Assembly (NCBI GenBank): GCA_017549385.1
Contig: JAFYUX010000175.1
Location: 1 to 11,572, forward strand
Reading direction: 5' to 3'
Source: Bacillota bacterium
GTDB taxonomy: Bacteria; Bacillota; Clostridia; Peptostreptococcales; Anaerovoracaceae
DNA length: 11,572 nt
Below are positions 6,535 to 11,572 of the stretch, one piece after another. Positions within the stretch are counted from its first letter, which is position 1. Each line of letters opens with the position of its first letter. The translations under genes were made by a program, and so were the position numbers. Below the pieces are notes generated by a model. The model was not told where the DNA came from. It ran no database searches and saw only the letters and a program-made list of their open reading frames with translations.

Positions 6535-7206
6535 ATGAAAAACAGCAATGAAAAAAATACAGGCATTCTCTCTGGGAAGAGCTACAGAATCATAGTCGGA
6601 CTTTTGTGCCTCAGTATTATCGGAGGACTTATAATACACGGTTTTCAGAGTTCAGTGGAACGCAACAGCATAAATGAATCGCCAGGTTCGGCTACACCAA
6701 ACATAAGTGTGTCTCAAGGAATACCGGTGACGGACAGCGCCTCACAGGACGGCTCCGCCGACGGTGCTGCCGGAGGAAGAGGAAAAGCTGAAAGCACTGG
6801 TAAAGCGGCAATTATGCCTGCAGAAGGTGAAATTATTAAAGCGTATTCTGGCGAACAGCTGGTTTATTCTAAAACTTTAGGTCAGTATCTGGTTCACAAA
6901 GGTGTTGATATAAAAGCGCCGGTGGATACACCTGTTATAGTTATGGAAGACGGTACTGTAACTTCTGTTCAGGAAGATGACAGATATGGTATTACAGTTA
7001 AAGTTTCTCACGGAGATGGACTTGAGACGGTTTACGGTTGTCTTGGAAAAGCTGATGTGAGCGAAGGAGATGTTGTGACTGGTGGAGATGTTATAGGTAC
7101 TGTTGGAGAAAGCTCTCTCTTTGAGCTGGAGGATGGACCGCATCTGCATTTTGAAACGATAAAGGATGGAACTCTTGCTGATCCTGCAGAAATCTGGAAC
7201 TGGTAA
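6535..7206 (+). CDS. spoIIQ: SpoIIQ-type M23 (LytM) peptidase of the forespore membrane
   Basis: SpoIIQ sits in the forespore membrane and pairs with SpoIIIAH across the intermembrane space to form the engulfment and feeding channel. The 223-residue protein has a short cytosolic N-terminus, one membrane segment (about 18-36), a Gly/Ser/Ala-rich linker (about 40-95) and a LytM domain (about 97-223). The domain keeps the zinc ligands of active M23 enzymes: His121 and Asp125 in HKGVDIKAP, and His205 within PHLHFE. B. subtilis SpoIIQ has lost this set, while clostridial forms keep it, so this protein is probably able to bind zinc and may cut peptidoglycan. GGAGGTG lies 7 bases before the ATG. Identification as SpoIIQ rather than a general M23 protein rests on size, layout, the sigma-F-type promoter and the adjacent spoIIID. 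Confidence 0.88.
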   Translation: MKNSNEKNTGILSGKSYRIIVGLLCLSIIGGLIIHGFQSSVERNSINESPGSATPNISVSQGIPVTDSASQDGSADGAAGGRGKAESTGKAAIMPAEGEIIKAYSGEQLVYSKTLGQYLVHKGVDIKAPVDTPVIVMEDGTVTSVQEDDRYGITVKVSHGDGLETVYGCLGKADVSEGDVVTGGDVIGTVGESSLFELEDGPHLHFETIKDGTLADPAEIWNW

Positions 7207-7211
7207 AAAAT

Positions 7212-7272
7212 AAAAAAGGGACAGCAATGATGTCTGGCATATCTCGGGATATACCAGATCTGCTGTCCTTTT
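7212..7272. terminator. Long bidirectional terminator between convergent spoIIQ and spoIIID
   Basis: GGACAGCA (7219-7226) pairs with TGCTGTCC (7261-7268). An inner stem from TCTGGCATATC to GATATACCAGA (7233-7243 with 7248-7258, one mismatch) is capped by TCGG. Together they make a hairpin of about 50 bases. CCTTTTC follows on the plus strand and CCCTTTTTTATTTTTT on the minus strand. It fills nearly the whole 70-base gap between the two stop codons. Confidence 0.85.
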
Positions 7273-7276
7273 CGAT

Positions 7277-7531
7277 TTATCTGTTTTCGTGAAGATATTT
7301 TTCTCGTGTGGCGAGACCGCCTCGGATGTGACGCTGGGCCTTGTTGTTTTCCAAGATGGATTTTACTTCGTGGGCAAGGCCGGGATTGATTTCTTCCAGT
7401 CTTTCTGTGATATCCTTGTGGACTGTAGATTTACTTATTTTAAAATGCTTTGCAGCCCCTCGGACAGTAGTGCCTGTTTCCAGTACGTATGCAGCCAGCT
7501 CCAGTACACGATCCTCTATATAATCTTTCAT
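7277..7531 (-). CDS. spoIIID: Sporulation transcriptional regulator SpoIIID
   Basis: SpoIIID is a small mother-cell DNA-binding protein that adjusts the sigma-E regulon and helps switch on sigma-K genes. The 84-residue protein matches the family throughout: MKDYIEDRV at the start, a helix-turn-helix at about 22-42 containing SKSTVHKD, then TERLEEINP, and RHIRGGLATREKY in the basic C-terminal helix. I chose the ATG at 7531 because it gives the standard N-terminus; AGGGAGA lies about 10 bases upstream. The frame stays open to a TTG at 7591, without a ribosome site and inside the promoter. It is transcribed towards spoIIQ, unlike the co-directional order I recall for C. difficile. A sigma-E-type promoter and an upstream terminator isolate it from the dehydrogenase gene. 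Confidence 0.96.
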   Translation of the reverse strand: MKDYIEDRVLELAAYVLETGTTVRGAAKHFKISKSTVHKDITERLEEINPGLAHEVKSILENNKAQRHIRGGLATREKYLHENR

Positions 7532-7570
7532 CTCACTGCATTCTCCCTTCCCATACCCTTTTGGAATATC

Positions 7571-7597
7571 TATATGAGAAGGATTCTGCAAATATGA
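7571..7597 (-). promoter_or_regulatory. Sigma-E-type promoter for spoIIID
   Basis: On the minus strand TCATATT (7597-7591), a 14-base spacer and CATATA (7576-7571) closely match the mother-cell sigma-E consensus (kmATATT, 13-15 bases, CATACA). Transcription would start near 7565, about 34 bases before the ATG. spoIIID is a known sigma-E gene in B. subtilis. The site begins only 3 bases after the T-run of the preceding terminator. Confidence 0.72.
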
Positions 7598-7600
7598 TTC

Positions 7601-7642
7601 AAAAACCGAAACTGCCGGTGCGAGCGAGCACCGGCAGTTCGG
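7601..7642 (-). terminator. Intrinsic terminator downstream of the dehydrogenase gene
   Basis: The 12-base arms AACTGCCGGTGC (7610-7621) and GCACCGGCAGTT (7628-7639) pair perfectly around a 6-base loop. A further CCG/CGG extension (7606-7608 with 7640-7642) skips one bulged A at 7609. On the minus strand TTTTTG follows. The AT-rich gap of about 120 bases between it and the dehydrogenase stop holds nothing I recognise. Confidence 0.85.
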
Positions 7643-7765
7643 ATTGTTGTATATAGTGAAAAGTGAGTGTATTAGCTTACTAATAAATATATGTTAATAC
7701 AAATTATTTTAAAAAACAATATGGAATGTGTAAATTATTTTTTTAACAAACTATATCGATTGAAA

Positions 7766-8509
7766 CTAGCTGCGAGCCGCACCATCTACAGAAAGAATTG
7801 TGCCAGTTACATAGCTTGACATTTCGCTTGCCAGGAAGAGGAACGCATTTGCAATATCTTCAGGTTCGCCGATTCTTCCGAGAGGGATAGTTGCGATAAG
7901 CGGTTTGATCATTTCTTCTGGCAGAGCTGCAACCATATCAGTGTTAGTAACACCTGGTGCAACTGCGTTTACACGGATGTTATCTTTGCCAAGTTCGCGG
8001 GCAAGAGACTTAGTCATACCGTTTACAGCAAACTTTGATGCAGGGTAACCTACGCCTGAAGGCTGGCCATAGATACTTACCATAGAGCTAGTGTTAATGA
8101 TAGAGCCACCGCCCTGTTCTTTCATGATGCGAGCCGCAGCCTGTGAGCAGATAAATACTGCTGAGATATTGAGGTCTACGATTTTTGAGAAATCTTCAGG
8201 AGTGTAATCGTAGAGGCTCTGAGAAGCAGAGATACCAGCATTGTTTGCCAGAATATCAAGTGAACCAAACTCTTCTTTTACTCTTGCGAAGGCTTCGCCT
8301 ACCTGATGAGCATCGCTGAGCTTTGGCCAGAGGCCCATTACTTCTGCTTCAGGATATTTCTCTCTGAGAGATGCCAGAGATTTTTCAACCGTTTCCTGTC
8401 TTGAGCCGAGAACCGCAACCTTTGCTCCGTTTTCGATAAACTTTTCTACGATAGCTAAACCGATACCTCTAGTGCCGCCAGTAACAACTGCAGTTTTATT
8501 TCTTAACAT
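7766..8509 (-). CDS. Short-chain dehydrogenase/reductase, FabG/BaiA-like
   Basis: This 247-residue protein is a classical SDR oxidoreductase. It has the Rossmann motif TGGTRGIG (10-17), NNAG (89-92) and the catalytic set Asn114, Ser142, Tyr155 and Lys159 (GYPASK). Ser36-Arg37 after the second strand lacks the acidic residue of NAD-specific forms, so NADP(H) is the likelier cofactor. Stretches such as GVGYPASK, VAPGV and NTDM, and the end SVDGA, recall BaiA-type 3-alpha-hydroxysteroid dehydrogenases of gut Clostridia as well as FabG. With no bai or fatty-acid genes nearby, the substrate is unknown. I chose the ATG at 8509 because GGAGGA lies 7 bases upstream; an in-frame ATG at 8524 overlaps that ribosome site. 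The gene appears monocistronic, with its own promoter and terminator, and is divergent from the unknown-protein/tetR operon. Confidence 0.88.
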   Translation of the reverse strand: MLRNKTAVVTGGTRGIGLAIVEKFIENGAKVAVLGSRQETVEKSLASLREKYPEAEVMGLWPKLSDAHQVGEAFARVKEEFGSLDILANNAGISASQSLYDYTPEDFSKIVDLNISAVFICSQAAARIMKEQGGGSIINTSSMVSIYGQPSGVGYPASKFAVNGMTKSLARELGKDNIRVNAVAPGVTNTDMVAALPEEMIKPLIATIPLGRIGEPEDIANAFLFLASEMSSYVTGTILSVDGAARS

Positions 8510-8562
8510 AATATTATCCTCCATTTTTAAACTTTTGATTTATCTGATATGCCTTAAACTCA

Positions 8563-8582
8563 AGAGATAGAGATTATCTCTT
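8563..8582. promoter_or_regulatory. Possible operator: palindrome with an extra half-site
   Basis: AGAGATTATCTCT (8569-8581) is a perfect palindrome of two 6-base arms around a central T. A second AGAGAT abuts it at 8563-8568. It lies about 11-30 bases inside the predicted dehydrogenase transcript, a common place for a repressor site. The binding protein is unknown; the nearby TetR-type regulator is one candidate by position only. Confidence 0.4.
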
Positions 8583-8598
8583 TCTATAACTGAATCAT

Positions 8599-8628
8599 AA
8601 TATATGTACGTGGCACAAAATAATGCAA
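8599..8628 (-). promoter_or_regulatory. Possible sigma-A-type promoter for the dehydrogenase gene
   Basis: On the minus strand TTGCAT (8628-8623) and TATATT (8604-8599) are separated by 18 bases. Transcription would start near 8592, giving a leader of about 80 bases that contains the AGAGAT palindrome. Confidence 0.5.
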
Positions 8629-8686
8629 ATGCAACACTTTTGGTAAATATTATTTTAACAAGTCTGAACTCCAGTACAGAATAATG

Positions 8687-8715
8687 TTCAGTATATCAAT
8701 GTTATGTGGTATAAT
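8687..8715 (+). promoter_or_regulatory. Extended -10 promoter for the unknown-protein/tetR operon
   Basis: TGGTATAAT at 8707-8715 is a perfect extended -10 element (TGnTATAAT). The -35 is weak (TTCAGT at 8687-8692, spacer 17). Transcription would start near 8722, about 48 bases before the ATG at 8770. Confidence 0.72.
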
Positions 8716-8724
8716 AATTCGGTC

Positions 8725-8739
8725 GCAGACGGAGTCTGC
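8725..8739 (+). other. Short perfect hairpin at the 5' end of the operon leader
   Basis: GCAGAC (8725-8730) and GTCTGC (8734-8739) enclose a GGA loop, starting about 3 bases after the predicted transcription start. It could protect the 5' end of the mRNA or, as DNA, be a regulator site. No T-run follows, so it is not a terminator. Confidence 0.5.
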
Positions 8740-8769
8740 AAAATTATGAAAATTATAGGAGTGTATATT

Positions 8770-9390
8770 ATGGCAGCCCCAAAAAAGAAAAATGCAAAGA
8801 AAAACAGCAATTATAAGCCTGTTTATAAATATGTAACAGCAGATCAGATGTGCAGAAAGGTTCTCTGTGATTACAGAAACATGCCAGAACCAAAGGATTA
8901 CCTTGGCGAATCAAAGGATGTTGATGACAATATCTACAACTGCGCAGTAAATTTTTGTGTGTTCTCAGGTGCTATCACAGAAGCAGAAAAGGCAGAACTC
9001 TTCGAAGGTAAAAACCACGTGCCTATGAGCAACGAAGAAATCAGCGAATTCACAGGTATTCCTGTATATCAGATCGAAAAGAACCTCTTTGCTTTTAAGG
9101 CAAAGAACGATGACGAAGCTACTAGAGCTGGTATGATTCGTCTCGCATTTATGGATATCGTTACTGAAAAGATCAACGAAGCAAAAGAAAACAATGCACC
9201 TATCGGTGAAATGGATATGAGAAAGATCGCAGCTTATATCAACTTCTGCGTAGTAACTGGCATTATGGACGAAGAACAGAGCACATCTGTTTACTTCATG
9301 GCAAAGGAACTCATGCAGGTTTCTCCAGCATATGTTGCTGCATTTACAGGTCTTGATCCAGAATTAATCCAGAAGATGGCACAGGCATAA
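8770..9390 (+). CDS. Unrecognised protein with an internal duplication
   Basis: I do not recognise this 206-residue protein. It has a Lys/Asn-rich, probably disordered N-terminus (2-16), then mostly helical sequence with no signal peptide or membrane segment, so it is likely cytosolic. Two segments look duplicated. Residues 55-104 run from YNCAVNFCVFSG through SNEEISEFTG to IEK. Residues 154-202 run from AYINFCVVTG through SPAYVAAFTG to IQK. The shared frame is NFCV-x2-G, about 27 residues, FTG, then I-x-K, offset by 97-98 residues. The start at 8770 is set by AGGAGTG 6 bases upstream; the frame is open to 8704 without support. Codon use is strongly biased, like the highly expressed genes here. 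tetR begins 3 bases after the stop, so the two are surely co-transcribed. Confidence 0.85.
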   Translation: MAAPKKKNAKKNSNYKPVYKYVTADQMCRKVLCDYRNMPEPKDYLGESKDVDDNIYNCAVNFCVFSGAITEAEKAELFEGKNHVPMSNEEISEFTGIPVYQIEKNLFAFKAKNDDEATRAGMIRLAFMDIVTEKINEAKENNAPIGEMDMRKIAAYINFCVVTGIMDEEQSTSVYFMAKELMQVSPAYVAAFTGLDPELIQKMAQA

Positions 9391-9393
9391 TTA

Positions 9394-9978
9394 ATGGCAA
9401 AGAAAAACGAAAGAAACACAAAGGGCAGGATTATTTCTTCTGCCTGGAAACTGTTTTATCAGCAGGGTTATGATGATACTACAGTAGATGAGATCATAGC
9501 GTTGTCAGGCACATCAAAAGGATCTTTTTATCATTACTTCAGTGGCAAAGATGCTCTTTTAGGTACTCTTTCCCTTCTGTTTGATGAAAAGTATGTGGCT
9601 CTGGCAGAAACTATGGATCCGGAGATGGACTGTTTTGAAAAGCTGCTCTATATGAACAGAGAACTCTTTACTATGGTAGAAAATGAGATTTCTCTCGATC
9701 TCTTAGCGAGACTCTATTCATCACAGCTGGTAACTACAGGACACAGACATCTTCTTGACCACAACAGATACTATTACAAGCTTCTCAAGCAGACTATAGT
9801 AGAGGGGCAGAAAAAGGGACAGATTTCCGACAGCATGACGGTAAACGAGATTGTAAAGCTTTACGCTTTATGTGAAAGATCACTTCTTTACGACTGGTGC
9901 CTCTGCAGCGGCGAATACTCCCTTGTAAAATATGCGTCAGAAATGATGCCTGTATTCCTTACAGGTATTAGAAAATAA
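9394..9978 (+). CDS. TetR-family transcriptional regulator
   Basis: The 194-residue length and layout fit TetR regulators: an N-terminal three-helix DNA-binding domain, with the recognition part in TTVDEIIALSG and TSKGSFYHYFSGKD (about 29-53), and a helical ligand-binding domain after about residue 55. The ligand domain is not recognised as any characterised subfamily. The ATG lies 3 bases after the upstream stop with no clear Shine-Dalgarno sequence, so translation probably depends on coupling to the upstream gene. TetR proteins usually repress their own operon or a divergent gene; candidate sites are the palindrome at 8563-8582 and the hairpin at 8725-8739. Codon use is less biased than in the upstream gene. 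A terminator-like hairpin follows. Confidence 0.92.
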   Translation: MAKKNERNTKGRIISSAWKLFYQQGYDDTTVDEIIALSGTSKGSFYHYFSGKDALLGTLSLLFDEKYVALAETMDPEMDCFEKLLYMNRELFTMVENEISLDLLARLYSSQLVTTGHRHLLDHNRYYYKLLKQTIVEGQKKGQISDSMTVNEIVKLYALCERSLLYDWCLCSGEYSLVKYASEMMPVFLTGIRK

Positions 9979-9992
9979 TTTTTAAATGATTG

Positions 9993-10027
9993 TGCAGAAC
10001 GTCCTTATATGTGCGTTCTGCATTTTT
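9993..10027 (+). terminator. Terminator-like hairpin after tetR, directly before the cyclophilin ribosome site
   Basis: Perfect 9-base arms TGCAGAACG (9993-10001) and CGTTCTGCA (10014-10022) enclose a 12-base loop and are followed by TTTTT (10023-10027). The cyclophilin ribosome site (GGGAGG) starts 2 bases later, so no promoter fits after the hairpin. Confidence 0.7.
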
Positions 10028-10041
10028 CGGGAGGAAGAGAA

Positions 10042-10716
10042 ATGAATAATGTATTAAAGAAAGTGACAGCAGTAGTGCTGGCTGTAGTTCTCTGCTTCGG
10101 CATGTTTGTAGGCTGTGCAGGAACTAAAAAAGAAGACACTACAGAAGAACTTTCTACAGAACAGATCTTAGATATGTATTTTGGTACGCTCAAGACTTAT
10201 TCTGAAGAAGAACTTCTTACAGGTCTCCATCACGTAGAAATGGATATCGAAGGCAAGGGTACTATCAAGATTGAGCTTAATGCTGACGAAGCTCCTATTT
10301 CAGTAACAAACTTTATGGAACTTGCAGAATCAGGTTTCTATACTGGTATCACATTCCATCGTATCCTTACTGGTTCTCTTATCCAGGGTGGTTCTCCATC
10401 AGGTGACGGTCTCAGCAGCGGCGAGTTCCGTATCAAGGGCGAATTTGCTTCTAACGGTGTAGAAAACAATCTCTCACACACAAGAGGCGCAATCTCAATG
10501 GCAAGAGCATCTGTAGCTGACAGCGGCAGCACACAGTTCTTTATCATGACAGAAGACCAGCCTATGTACGATGGCGAATATGCTGCTTTCGGTTATGTAA
10601 CAGAAGGTATGGACATCGTAGATGACCTTTGCTTAAACACACCTGTAACAGACGGTAATGGTACAGTTGCAGCAGAAAATCAGCCTGTAATTACAGAAGT
10701 AAGAGTAATCGACTAA
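10042..10716 (+). CDS. Cyclophilin-type peptidyl-prolyl isomerase lipoprotein
   Basis: Cyclophilins speed cis-trans isomerisation at proline. This 224-residue form has a lysine-containing signal peptide, a hydrophobic core (about 9-22) and the lipobox FVGC with Cys25, so it is probably a lipoprotein on the outer face of the membrane that helps exported proteins fold. After a charged linker (about 26-62), the cyclophilin domain (about 64-224) shows TFHRILTGSLIQGGSPSG (104-121), with the catalytic arginine as Arg107, and then ISMARA (151-156) and GSTQFFIM (162-169). The ATG at 10042 is preceded by GGGAGG 7 bases upstream; an in-frame start at 10009 would fall inside the hairpin and spoil the signal peptide. 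The Nudix gene follows after 11 bases. Expression must come from readthrough of the preceding hairpin or a weak promoter upstream of it. Confidence 0.93.
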   Translation: MNNVLKKVTAVVLAVVLCFGMFVGCAGTKKEDTTEELSTEQILDMYFGTLKTYSEEELLTGLHHVEMDIEGKGTIKIELNADEAPISVTNFMELAESGFYTGITFHRILTGSLIQGGSPSGDGLSSGEFRIKGEFASNGVENNLSHTRGAISMARASVADSGSTQFFIMTEDQPMYDGEYAAFGYVTEGMDIVDDLCLNTPVTDGNGTVAAENQPVITEVRVID

Positions 10717-10727
10717 GAGGTTAGAAA

Positions 10728-11327
10728 ATGAAGAGAGTAACTGAAATCAAAAAGCAGACAGACAACAGATTCCTCAATATGTACGAGCTCACAAGCGTTC
10801 ACAGAGATGGCAGCACAAGCCCGTACTTTATGGCATCCAGAAATTCAGATCCTGAAACACTCAAGCTCCGTTGCGAAGAAAAGCCTGCGGATGCAGTTAT
10901 GATTGTTGCGTTAAAGGACGGCAAGATGGTTCTTGAAAAGCAGTACAGATATCCTCTAGATGATTATATCTACGAGTTTCCTGCAGGCCTTTGTGAAAAG
11001 GGCGAAGACCTTCTTGAAACTGCAAAGAGAGAATTCTTCGAAGAAACTGGTATGACTTTCGAACCTGTAACAGGTCACAATTCATCAAGACCGTACTACA
11101 CTTCTATCGGTCTTTCTGACGAAGCGATTTCAACAGTTTACGGTTACGCATCCGGTGAAGCTACTACAGAACACCAGGAACAGACAGAAGACATCAACGT
11201 GGTATTTGCAGACAGAGACGAATGCCGCCGTATTCTTCAGGAAGAACACGTGACTATCATGTGCGCCCTCATCCTCATGCACTACATCAACTCTGAAGAG
11301 GACAATTTTGATAAGTTTTTAGTATAA
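10728..11327 (+). CDS. Nudix hydrolase, ADP-ribose pyrophosphatase-like
   Basis: Nudix enzymes hydrolyse nucleoside diphosphates linked to another group. The 199-residue protein carries a complete Nudix box starting at Gly87, with Glu93, Arg101, Glu102, Glu105, Glu106 and Gly108 all in register (visible as REFFEETGM). The preceding VLEKQYRYPLDDYIYEFPAG is typical of the ADP-ribose pyrophosphatase branch, which splits ADP-ribose into AMP and ribose 5-phosphate; other dinucleotide sugars are possible. There is no signal peptide, so it acts in the cytosol, unlike its neighbour. AAGAGG lies 7 bases before the ATG, 11 bases after the cyclophilin stop, so the two share a transcript that ends at a strong terminator. 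No functional link between the two products is apparent. Confidence 0.92.
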   Translation: MKRVTEIKKQTDNRFLNMYELTSVHRDGSTSPYFMASRNSDPETLKLRCEEKPADAVMIVALKDGKMVLEKQYRYPLDDYIYEFPAGLCEKGEDLLETAKREFFEETGMTFEPVTGHNSSRPYYTSIGLSDEAISTVYGYASGEATTEHQEQTEDINVVFADRDECRRILQEEHVTIMCALILMHYINSEEDNFDKFLV

Positions 11328-11339
11328 GAGAAAATAAAA

Positions 11340-11375
11340 AGAGCTGAAGCATTTTGCTTCAGCTCTAATTTTTTT
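11340..11375. terminator. Bidirectional terminator between the Nudix gene and fba
   Basis: Perfect 11-base arms AGAGCTGAAGC (11340-11350) and GCTTCAGCTCT (11356-11366) enclose ATTTT, followed by AATTTTTTT. The minus strand reads TTTTTATTTT after the stem, so it serves the convergent aldolase gene too. Confidence 0.92.
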
Positions 11376-11385
11376 ACGTAATATT

Positions 11386-11572
11386 TTATCTCTGGTTGCT
11401 TGCTCTGAGAACGTTTCTAATCTTGTGAGAAACCATGTCCTTAATAGCAGATCTTGCAGGACCGAGGTACTTTCTTGGGTCGAAGTCACCTGGGTTGTCG
11501 TGGAGATATTTTCTGACTTCTGCTGTCATAGCGAGACGGAGGTCTGTATCGATATTTACCTTACAGATACCG
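11386..11572 (-). CDS. fba: Class II fructose-bisphosphate aldolase, C-terminal part (5' end outside window)
   Basis: Only the last 61 codons and the TAA stop are in the window; the gene runs in from the right edge. Class II aldolase splits fructose 1,6-bisphosphate into two triose phosphates in glycolysis and needs a divalent metal, usually zinc. The visible part opens with KVNIDTDLRLAMTAEVRK, the conserved NIDTDLR block that binds substrate phosphate. It goes on through DFDPRKYLGPAR and AIKDMVSHKI, the standard C-terminal end of the family. Codon use is strongly biased, as expected for a highly expressed glycolytic gene. Transcription ends in the shared hairpin with the Nudix gene. The related tagatose-bisphosphate aldolases share these motifs, but the length and pattern of the end favour fructose-bisphosphate aldolase. 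Confidence 0.93.
   Translation of the reverse strand, partial: GICKVNIDTDLRLAMTAEVRKYLHDNPGDFDPRKYLGPARSAIKDMVSHKIRNVLRASNQR

Noticed and set aside
7643..7765. AT-rich gap after the dehydrogenase stop as a small gene or RNA.
   Set aside because: No open frame with a ribosome site, no stable hairpin and no paired promoter-terminator was seen.

Overview
This is a low-to-mid GC window from an endospore-forming member of the Bacillota. Four sporulation genes (spmA, spmB, spoIIQ, spoIIID), an AbrB-family regulator, strong Shine-Dalgarno sites and intrinsic terminators with T-tracts point to an anaerobic Clostridia lineage. I cannot name the genus. No mobile element, CRISPR array, tRNA, rRNA or riboswitch was recognised.

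Layout. Bases 1-1680 (+): the 3' end of hpt, then a promoter and a pduL-deoC pair closed by a terminator. Bases 1681-4240 (-): spmA, spmB (4-base overlap) and murA, the last with its own promoter inside the end of spmB. Bases 4267-5006 (+): a small membrane protein and abrB. Bases 5032-6419 (-): a class I aminotransferase. Bases 6485-7206 (+): spoIIQ. It converges on spoIIID (-, 7277-7531) across a long hairpin. Bases 7601-8628 (-): a short-chain dehydrogenase with its own promoter, a possible operator and a terminator. Bases 8643-9978 (+): a two-gene operon of an unrecognised 206-residue protein and a TetR-type regulator. Bases 9993-11375 (+): a lipoprotein cyclophilin and a Nudix hydrolase. 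Bases 11386-11572 (-): the C-terminal end of class II fructose-bisphosphate aldolase, cut by the window edge. The longest gene-free stretches are 8510-8769 (promoters, a palindrome and a hairpin), 6302-6534 and 4161-4353 (divergent promoters), and 7643-7765 (AT-rich, nothing recognised).

How the genes work together. The sporulation genes carry promoter-like sequences of the expected compartments: a sigma-F-type site before spoIIQ (forespore), a clear sigma-E-type site before spoIIID and a weaker one before spmA (mother cell). As I recall, murA-spoIID-spoIIQ(-spoIIID) is a conserved order in Bacilli and Clostridia. Here murA, spoIIQ and spoIIID lie within about 6 kb but are reoriented, and spoIID is not between them. 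The hpt, deoC and pduL genes fit nucleobase and deoxynucleoside salvage, with pduL possibly converting the acetyl-CoA derived from deoxyribose into acetyl phosphate. The least explained unit is the 206-residue protein, which carries an internal duplication, is followed after 3 bases by a tetR gene, and is divergent from the dehydrogenase.
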